A program made the position numbers and the translations under genes. A DNA stretch of 64,000 nucleotides, taken from Sarocladium kiliense (Eukaryota; Ascomycota; Sordariomycetes; Hypocreales; Sarocladiaceae). The stretch lies in contig JAUZTG010000041.1 of NCBI GenBank assembly GCA_030734395.1, positions 992,001 through 1,056,000 on the forward strand. Direction: 5' to 3'. This document shows, one piece after another, positions 56,625-64,000 of this stretch. The notes under the pieces were generated by a model. The model did not search any database. It saw only the letters and a program-made list of their open reading frames with translations, and was not told the origin of the DNA. The number at the start of each line of letters is the position of its first letter. Within the stretch, counting starts at the first letter, position 1.

Positions 56625-58317
56625 TCAAAGCTTCGGCTTCCCTTCCCAAGCTTCCGAGAACCCAGCACCTCGAACCCATCTCCCCGTATCTGCCTCAGTG
56701 TTCATACTATCCAGCATGACGTAGTGAGCATTCAACCATGCCTTCGAACCCTTGATACGAATCCATTTCTTATCTTCCCACTTCTTTGACTCCCGCTCAG
56801 TAAGAAGGAGAGACCGTATAACCTTGATGGTATGCCCATCATCAGGCGGACTGTGGAACTTTGGCAGAAGTTCCCAAGGTGACTCAACACGCGTGGGATC
56901 TCTGGGCGTGTAGTTTGAGAGGGACGAAGGGTCGAGAGGCGGGCAGCTCTGCGCGACATACTCGAGAATATCGAGTCGCATCTTCCACTCGAGAAGGCGA
57001 ATCTTTTGCGCTTGCGGTATCCAGTCAAACTTGTTGATTGTGAGAAAGACCGGTGATGAAGTGAGAGAATGACTAATGCCGTTAGTACAGAACAGGGTAC
57101 GGAAGGCCGCGAAACTCACATCAGGAAGAAGTCCATCCTCGGGATATACGGCTTATGAAACGCCGCCGCAGTAGCAACAAACGCAGCCGTATGCATCATC
57201 TCCACCATCCGTTCCTCCAGGTCCTCTGGCCTAACCCTCACCTGACTTACCAACTCCAACGCCTCCTCCTCTGCCCGCACAAGGATCCCATTCAAAGGCT
57301 CATCAGAGTTCCATTTGGCGCTGCGTGATAGCTTTCCTGAGGTGCGTGCTCTTTCGAGAAGATCTGGGAGATTTGGTGGTGTTGCTGTTGAGGAGGAATT
57401 CTTGGCCATTTCCTCTGCTTTGGTGAAGAATGCAGTGAGTCTGTCTCTGTGCACGGCAGCTTGGGCGAGACCTTGAGCTATGATGGCTGGCTGCTCCCAT
57501 TCGAGGCCATACATCAGTTGGATGAGGGGATGGACCAGACCTACGTGTCATGTCAGACCGCAAGTTCTCCCGTAGTGGGATTTAGTCCTGGAAGACTCAC
57601 CTGCAAATAATCGAGCAAAGATGTCCTTGCTGACCGGCTTCTCACTCAACAAATACTCAGTCACCACCTCCTTCCACCCCTTCGCCTCAATCTCCTCCTG
57701 AAAGAACTTCAAGAACTCGGCATAGTGTTTTCCCTTACCGAGGTAGCTCCACGCATTGACTTCCCAGTTCTTGTGCAAGGCGTCAAGAACCTCCGGTCGA
57801 GGTTTCTGTGCGCGGAGTTGATAGGACGAATCTCCACGGTAGGCCGTCTGCAGGTCGCTGATGGAAGCGCCAGTGCCATAGAGCGTGAGAAGGTGGTGGG
57901 TTATCTGAATGAAGCTTTCGTGTCAATTTGTGAGTTGCACGGCGAAGTTGTGCGTGAATGCTTACGTGGTCGTGATAGCCTGCGGCGTTGTAGAAGACGT
58001 GATGTTTCTATGGTTAACGCGTCAGTATTTAGGTGAGAGGCATTTGAGACCAGGCCTTGTCATACCTCAAGATCATCTTGTAACAACTCAGAAACGGTGT
58101 TCGCGGTCTGCTCATCCCGGTCAAAGTGCAGCAACCCCGTCTCAGTCGGCTTCACATGGATACGGTAAGGCGTGGCCATCGATGCGGCTGTGGTGATGTT
58201 CCGTGTTCCAGACTGCTGAGCTGTCGCCACACACGTGTTCTTGACCCAACCAGGCGCACGATTGACACACTTTATAGCCCGTAGAAGATGGCGCGTAGGT
58301 GCAGCTTTTGTCAGCAT
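56625..58317 (-). CDS. Questin-oxidase-like (DUF4243) protein
   Basis: Five exons: 58317-58066, 58007-57966, 57904-57601, 57540-57120 and 57072-56625, giving 488 residues. The core has HHVFYNAAGYHDHITHHLL, NWEVNAWSYLGKGKHYAEFL and HPLIQLMYGLEWEQPAI, which are typical of the questin oxidase-like family. These are cofactor-poor oxygenases that open anthraquinone rings (GedK of geodin synthesis); relatives also occur outside biosynthetic clusters. The N-terminus up to residue 46 is Arg/Ala/Thr-rich (MLTKAAPTRHLLRAIKCVNR), like a mitochondrial presequence. A start at 58179 (MATPYRI) would remove it. No polyketide synthase lies near, so the substrate is unknown. Confidence 0.87.
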
Positions 58318-59302
58318 CGTCGGACACATCGGCCCTCCGAGACACAACAATGACGACAAAGTCAGGAGGAGGGGGGATCGAAGCGCATCTAGCGAGTGTG
58401 ACAGCCGGGTCACGCGCAGGTGCAGTAATGCTGCCTCATCAGGCAATTGTCAGCGATCAGCCACAATCGTGAAAGTCAGAATAAGGCTGTCAGGAAAGGC
58501 AGGTGGTGCATTGCGTGTGTGTGGTTGCTGGCCGATCTTAGTTGGAGAAAACCTGGGGAAAGTAGAGTAAGCTCTCAGCTTGGTGTGACGAAGCTTGTCC
58601 GAAGAGCGAGGGAGGGTGAATTGCCTGGGACTCACACGAAGCTCCGAAAGATTCAATGGACTAATCACGTGCCAGAGAAAGGTAGTAGTAGAGATTGTGA
58701 TGAAACATATCTAACGAGGATTCGAATACTCGTAAAAGGAACCCAAATGCAAGGCGGTCCCTATCTCCGGCTTGATGTGGAGGCGTCATCTAGGTGACCG
58801 CGGACTTAGATTCGCCTCTCCTTCACACACAATCTTTTGTCGTCGTTTTCAATCTTGTCAAAAACCTCATTCTGGTTTCTCCCCCATCGTTCTGTAAGCA
58901 GCGTTATCAATTGCCCCGATGTTCTGACAAGTGTGATCATGCAAGCCACCAACTTCGTTGAGCCTGACTGATGTCGCGAAGTTCCCACCTACCGCTTACA
59001 GGCAAAAGGGCGGTTGGCTTCCTGCGTTGGTTTGCCTCCCCAGTGACAGAGAAAACCTTCACGAAACAATTGGCAAGCACATTATCAGTGCCATTTGCTG
59101 AGGCAAGGCACGCGTCAACATACCAGACCCTACGATGGATTGGTGACTGGGGACCGGTCGAGTCAAGTATTCATCATCTCACATTGGACTGTCTAAGTAG
59201 CCTTCTCTAACATTTGGTATCAGAACGCTCCCTAGATTCGAAGTTGATCAAGAACCGCCGCCGCCATCACCTTATGCACAAAAGAAACCATTCAGACGCC
59301 AC
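58318..59302. other. Intergenic, no gene seen
   Basis: Upstream of the questin-oxidase-like gene and downstream of the SET/NAP gene. A 116-codon plus frame (58447-58797) has no domain. A short inverted repeat ACGAG/CTCGT surrounds 58700. Confidence 0.5.
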
Positions 59303-60403
59303 TTAGGCCTTGACCTTCTTCAGCGGCGGGGCCTCCTCACCGTCGGCCATATCCTCATCCGACTCCTCGAAATCGATGTCGCTCATGCCGTCTTCCTGTG
59401 CGGTAGCTTCGTCCACACCACATGTTAGTCAAGCTCATACGAACAATGGGCGTATCCGGGTTGCGATGTGGCGCAATTCTTCAAAGGAGGTGGCGGAGGG
59501 GGCAAATGGAGCTTACTGAAGTACTGGATGGCACCCGGCCAGAGGTCCTCAGCGATGGCGACAGCAAGGTCATCGCCAGTGGGGAACACCTCATACTCGT
59601 ACTCATCCTCATCGAGTTCCTCGTCATCCTCATCAGGAATGTCCTCGCCGGCCTTGCGCTTCTTGCGCAGCTCCTCCTCGGCCTTGGCACCGATCTTGTC
59701 GTCCTCAGCGGTGAACTTGCGACCGCGGAAGCCGAACCAGGTGAAGAAGCTGATTGAGCCGAGAGGGGTCTTCTCCATAAGCTCAGTGAGAGCCTTCTTG
59801 GTCTCTGACTCCTTGTTCTCGCCAGCCTGGTCCTCGACCCAGTTCTTGTAGACGAGGTCGAGGAGGCCGCCAGTCAGGTCCTTCTCAGCAGACTTCCACT
59901 TGATCTCGACAGGCTCGCTGACGTAGCCAGCGTCCATGCCATCACGAGCGCGACGCCACCAGAACTTCTTCTCGAGGACCTTGTTCTCGAAGTGGTCGTT
60001 CTCGGAGAACTCGAAGCGGAAGAGAAGGCTGCGCGGGTCGCCGTTGGGGAGCTCGAAGCGCTCGACAGACATGTCGGTGAGGGCAGTCAAGAGCAGAGCA
60101 GAATCAGAGGGCTGAATGTACTCGTCAATGTCTGTAGGAGCCTGCTCGAAGACGAGGGCCCAGAAGTTGGGGATCTGGGAAACGAGCTTCTGACGCTTGG
60201 CGTAGAGATCCTTGCTGAGCTTGTGCTGGTGGCGAACTGGGAAACGAGATGGTCAGCAAGTTGCGTGGGAGAGAAGATTGTGCTGCTGTTGGTAAGCAGG
60301 ACCACTCACTGATCTCGAGATCAATTTGCTCGAAGTCATCGTTGATGTCCTCGAGCTGGGAGTACTTGACTGGAGTGTCCATGAGAGCAGCTGAGAGTGC
60401 CAT
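59303..60403 (-). CDS. SET/VPS75-type NAP-family histone chaperone
   Basis: Three exons: 60403-60310, 60236-59517 and 59406-59303, giving 305 residues. An N-terminal helix (YSQLEDINDDFEQIDLEI...RQKLVSQIPNFWALVF) serves for dimerisation. The NAP earmuff domain follows, with FRFEFSENDHFENKVLEKKFWW and SFFTWFGFRG. The tail is very acidic (DEDDEELDEDEYEYE) and ends in PPLKKVKA, a possible nuclear signal. Length and the short N-terminus fit SET/Vps75 rather than Nap1. Such proteins bind H3-H4 or H2A-H2B; yeast Vps75 also stimulates the acetyltransferase Rtt109. The last acceptor (GACGAAG before 59406) is the least certain join. Confidence 0.88.
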
Positions 60404-61813
60404 TGTGGAGGATGGGTGTGTATGGGGTCGGAGGTGGTGAAGAGAGGTGAAGAGAGGTGAAGAGAGGGAGTAAAGATAATTCTGGGGGTTAAGAATGTGT
60501 TTGGGCAAAGGGAGACGGTAGGGGACGATTGATGAAAGGGAGAAGAAGAAGAAGAAGAGCAGGAGAGGGAAGAAGTAGCAGGACGAGCATGAGGCGAGAG
60601 GGCGCGGGCAGGAAATATTTCTTTTTGTTTGGTACAGCAAGGCAAGGAAGGTACCTGGCCTAGAGGAGGGGGAGGGAGGGGTGTGAATGGTCGACGGGCG
60701 GAACGAGACCCGTGAATCTTCATTTGCCAGCTGCTAAGAAGCTTCTGGCCCGGGATGGTCGCCAATATTTACGCCACGAGACAAAAGTTGAGGAGCTAGA
60801 AGAGCTGGAGGCCCGAGACATGTAACAAGAGACATTCTATTTCTTTCTTCTCCGTGATGATCTTCACTGGCATTACGGAACAGCAAGGGTGTGAAGGGAG
60901 CTCGATGCTGGAAAGCCTCCATTGTGAGAGCATCGGGAAAGAAAAAACTGGATAGTGACGTGGAGAGTGGTCGTAGCTAGCTACAAAACGGTGGCCTCTG
61001 GATATAGCCACACACCCAAGGATCTGATTCAGGTTCTTGACGCCTCCGTTGTCCTGGCAAAAAGTCTGTCTGCCCCGATGAACTTTTTTTTTAATGGACG
61101 GAGCATGGACCCCTAGAGTCTTAGGCGGCGATGGAGGGGTTTCCAGTATGGATTAAGTGGGGGAAACACATGCCGTACAGTGTCCGGAGGGCTCCACAGG
61201 GGAAGCCACTGCTCTTCAGAGACATCGTCATTGGGCGGGGGCGAGTGGAGGGGCGCTGGAGCTGCTTCCTGCTTGTCCAAGTCTTCGCCGCCAGTACTCC
61301 GTACTTTGTCAGGTACTCGACCTTGTGGCCCCCATTGTTACCAGAGCTTCGAGGATTGGCCCGCATCAGGCTCCGATTGTCAAAGGAGCAGGCGGTCAGT
61401 TCAGTAGCCGAGAAACACCGCTACTAATGCCCGCCGCCACAACCGCCGGAGCCTCCACCCTTGGAACCCTCCTGTGGCGGCGAGATGACTACATACTGTC
61501 AAACCTCAGATCCCGTGACTTTCAACCTCTTGCCTGGCTTACAGCATCGACATCGGATATCTCTAGAGTCTTCACAGTTCGTCGTCTACTTCATTGATCA
61601 GCCGTTCTAAAGACACACCTTCGGCTTCCCCGGACTTACGAATCACCGGCTTCGCTCTGCTAAACGAAGCGTGCAGTCTCGCAAACCCGACAAGGTCACC
61701 AGCATCGAGCCGCGCGCTATCCCCAGCTTTGGGAGGCCCCTTTTCGGTACCGAAACCCAGCTGTACATCCGCGGGGCCATTCCATCTGATATAGAGCACG
61801 AACTCGGAGCGCT
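60404..61813. other. Divergent region between SET/NAP and CutC genes
   Basis: The SET/NAP leader is purine-rich on the plus strand with a triple 10-bp repeat. A minus-strand frame at 61572-61810 that follows a TAG acceptor looks protein-like but has no start or family match. No gene is supported. Confidence 0.45.
60436..60465 (+). repeat. Three tandem copies of GGTGAAGAGA
   Basis: Perfect 10-bp unit at 60436, 60446 and 60456, inside the SET/NAP leader, where it reads TCTCTTCACC in the gene sense. Confidence 0.8.
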
Positions 61814-62578
61814 ATGACGTCCCCTCTCGAGGTTGCCGTGTTTTCCCCGGGTTCGGCTCTGCTTGCGCAGTCCCAAGGCGCAGGCCGTATTGAGCTCAAT
61901 GCCCCTGGATCCTATGCTTCAGGTGGAACTACGCCACCTCTAGATGTCTTCAATCTGCTATCCTCGCAAATGAGCATACCAATTCGTGTCATGATTCGAC
62001 CTCGAGGGCCACCGCAGGACGGCTCTCCTGACTTCCTCTATGCCGAGGACGAGTTTGCCGGCATGAAAGAGGCAATTGACAGCTTTGTTAACTCTGGTAG
62101 TCTGAATCTATCAAGAGGAGACGGCTTCGTATTTGGCATCTTGAAAAGGGGGAATGACGGAGTGCAAGTTGACGTAGAGCGTTGCTACGAGCTCACCAAA
62201 TTATGCCACCCGTTTCCGTGCGTCTTTCATCGCGCCTTCGATCCTATCGCTGCTACCTCGAACTGGTCAGCGGGCCTGTCAGCACTCGAAACTGCAGGAT
62301 TCCGTGGGCTACTGACATCTGGAGGTCTCGGCAACATGGGTGACAACCTTCCTCGACTCGGCGAGATCGCGGACAAGGCTAGGCAAAAGATCGAACTCGT
62401 AGCCGGTGGCGGTCTACGTGCTCAGACATTCGGCCCTGAAGTGGCAGAGCTGCTTGCCCGGCACGAAGATCATGTGTGGCTGCACACCGCGGCTCTGGCT
62501 AGAGGTGACGACGGCGAGGCGACCGAACAGGTCGATCCTAAAGAGCTGGGCGCCTTGTTAGCCAAGTTGAAAGCATAA
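61814..62578 (+). CDS. cutC: CutC-family TIM-barrel protein
   Basis: A single-exon protein of 254 residues, the normal CutC length. It starts LEVAVFSPGSALLAQSQGAGRIEL, in place of the bacterial ExC...A..A...GADRIEL block. IPIRVMIRPRG, GFVFGILKRGNDGVQVD, PCVFHRAFDPIA, GLLTSGGLGN and LVAGGGL follow in the family order. CutC was named for copper homeostasis in bacteria, but the enzymatic or binding role in eukaryotes is unsettled. There is no signal peptide, so it is cytosolic. The gene is intronless and stands alone. Confidence 0.92.
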   Translation: MTSPLEVAVFSPGSALLAQSQGAGRIELNAPGSYASGGTTPPLDVFNLLSSQMSIPIRVMIRPRGPPQDGSPDFLYAEDEFAGMKEAIDSFVNSGSLNLSRGDGFVFGILKRGNDGVQVDVERCYELTKLCHPFPCVFHRAFDPIAATSNWSAGLSALETAGFRGLLTSGGLGNMGDNLPRLGEIADKARQKIELVAGGGLRAQTFGPEVAELLARHEDHVWLHTAALARGDDGEATEQVDPKELGALLAKLKA

Positions 62579-63631
62579 TCAGAAATCGTAATCCCGGATC
62601 ATGGCCTTATTTCTCAGCATGATCTTGGTTTTGGTCATCCGCCGGAAGCCATCGGCATATTGCTCATAATACCCTTGCTGAACCTCTTGGCACTAATCTA
62701 ATCCTCTATGCAGTGCCTATAGGTGAGGGTATGGTGGTTGGGCCATGAGTAACGCACCACTCAGTCAACCGCTCAATACTAGGTTGGGCACCTTACTCAA
62801 CCATCGCGTCACGGAATCATGCCAAGTAACGCATTAATTAGAGCACATGGTCGCTCACTTCATAGCTAAAAGACGCGTCAGGTTCGAAGGCTGTGCCTCC
62901 CCGGCAAGACGTCTGGCATACTCGCCTAGACTTTGCGCATCCCTTTGCCACCTACCTCGCCCCTACCACTCTGAGCCGCTTCAGTGACCTATGGCATGGC
63001 CAGATAAACCCGTCTGCATGGCATATCATTATTCTCCCGCAAGCGCACAAGCCGGTACGCAGCCTTTTATGTATAGCCAAACGAATACAAGATCACGCCG
63101 GCGGCTCGCCATCGCTCAGAACCACGAACGGGCGAACAGTCCGATCTGGCAGGATACCATATCTATTTATAAACCCGATCGTTTCCCTTCCGAAATCACG
63201 GTCAGTGCTCTCGCTCCTCGCAGACAACCCTAGTAGCCGACCTGTGTGACTTGGTCTGGAATGACACCCTTGCGAACCATACCTACCATAGCGTCCAGGT
63301 ACATGTGCGATACTACCCTGTGACACGGCGGTAACATGGCCGAGTTATCTACCTTGTTACTAAGCGCCAGGTTCTACGCTGCCCGCATCGACACTGTGAC
63401 AGGTCCGAAAGCCTTGCTTGGGATTGGCCTAGCAGCAGTGCCGCGGTACCCCCTGGGCCCGTCGGCACACCCCGTCCGAGCAAGCGAATATGCTCTACCT
63501 GAGTCCTCTAGTTGGGCTGTATACCCTTCGTCTATATTATGTGATAAGAGCCAGAAGAGCACATGCGTGACAGCAAGCTCAGTGCCTGTCACACAAGGAC
63601 CACTGACATAACATCAGGCCACATTGACGTA
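62579..63631. other. Intergenic, no gene seen
   Basis: Frames on both strands are short and without domains. Confidence 0.5.
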
Positions 63632-63940
63632 CTACTGGCGGAATTCCAGCCGCTCCCCTGTGTTCCTACGCTTCTGGGTGTGATACTTCTTGAACCACTC
63701 AATGCGCTCCTGCCTATTCTCTGGCCTTCCGAGCCCCTGAGCTTCAAGTTCAGCAAGCTTGGCGTCGCTCATGAAGTAGATGAAATCCGGACCAAATAAT
63801 GCCATCTCTGCCTGTACGCCTTTCATTGGAGGCTTGTGTGTCTCGACTTTCGCGTTTCGGCCTTTGAGCCTTCGGCCGCAGTGACTTCTTCTCTTGTGTT
63901 TTCGCTCATCAGGCGTGCGATGTTGAATGAAACCCCGCAC
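63632..63940 (-). CDS. Hypothetical small basic protein, uncertain
   Basis: A 102-codon frame. The last two thirds look protein-like (KGVQAEMALFGPDFIYFMSDAKLAELEAQG... then WFKKYHTQKRR), with charged helices and no low complexity. No family is recognised. The start is doubtful: the first 30 residues are composition-like, and the true gene could begin at an inner ATG (PPMKGV) or have an exon beyond the window edge. An overlapping frame from MSENTREEVTAAEG in another phase could be a first exon. Confidence 0.35.
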   Translation of the reverse strand: MRGFIQHRTPDERKHKRRSHCGRRLKGRNAKVETHKPPMKGVQAEMALFGPDFIYFMSDAKLAELEAQGLGRPENRQERIEWFKKYHTQKRRNTGERLEFRQ

Positions 63941-64000
63941 GCAACTTGGAAATTACTTGCAACGCCGAATTCAATCAGGCTCACCTTTTCAGGCAGACTG

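Noticed and set aside
58690..58725. Inverted repeat with TTCGAA centre as tRNA
   Set aside because: The loop is ten bases long and no other tRNA arms are present.
58447..58797. 116-codon plus-strand frame
   Set aside because: No domain and no supporting context; intergenic composition.
61572..61810. Minus-strand frame ending ERLINEVDDEL beside CutC
   Set aside because: Protein-like and preceded by a TAG acceptor, but it has no ATG, no credible upstream exon and no family match. The opposite strand is open too.

Overview
This window is nuclear DNA of a filamentous ascomycete (Pezizomycotina). Genes are split by short introns (about 45-90 nt) with GT...AG ends and visible CTAAC/CTGAC branch sites. 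There are two Zn2Cys6 transcription factors, fungus-specific families (AA9 LPMO, DUF3712, questin-oxidase-like, YTP1-like) and a filamentous-type septin. A gene relic whose stop codons sit mostly at former Trp positions fits RIP mutation. The species cannot be named from the sequence; the enzyme set suits a plant-biomass degrader or plant associate. Exon structures below were joined by hand from reading frame, splice signals and family similarity.

Layout. 0.5-16.6 kb, hemicellulose island: secreted AA9 LPMO, Zn2Cys6 factor, YTP1-like membrane protein, SGNH esterase without signal peptide, GH67 alpha-glucuronidase without signal peptide, MFS sugar transporter and secreted GH30 xylanase-type enzyme. 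16.6-24.3 kb, household genes: PAP2 lipid phosphatase, small acidic-tailed membrane protein, BUR1/CDK9 kinase, DUF3712 protein. 25.4-37.3 kb, accessory cluster: Baeyer-Villiger monooxygenase, alpha/beta hydrolase, CTF1/FarA-like regulator, MFS transporter, SDR. 37.3-39.7 kb: decayed F-box/ankyrin relic and a cysteine-rich, probably GPI-anchored surface protein. 40.8-62.6 kb, conserved genes: asparaginase-ankyrin protein, USP7/UBP15 deubiquitinase, mitochondrial PDK-type kinase, Cdc12-type septin, PWP2, questin-oxidase-like protein, SET/NAP histone chaperone, CutC. The last 1.4 kb holds little.

How the genes may work together. In the first island, secreted GH30 (and perhaps the LPMO) would cut glucuronoxylan, the transporter would import oligosaccharides, and the cytosolic esterase and GH67 would remove acetyl and glucuronosyl groups. 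GGCTAA (XlnR-type) sites lie upstream of GH67, and GGCTAR plus a dense CreA-type SYGGRG cluster lie between transporter and GH30. In the second cluster an alcohol could be oxidised by the SDR to a ketone, made into an ester or lactone by the monooxygenase and opened by the hydrolase. CCTCGG/CCGAGG motifs, the published FarA/FarB core, occur as 4, 2 and 4 copies in front of the monooxygenase/hydrolase pair, the MFS gene and the SDR gene. This fits control by the regulator inside the cluster. Both pathway proposals are inference.
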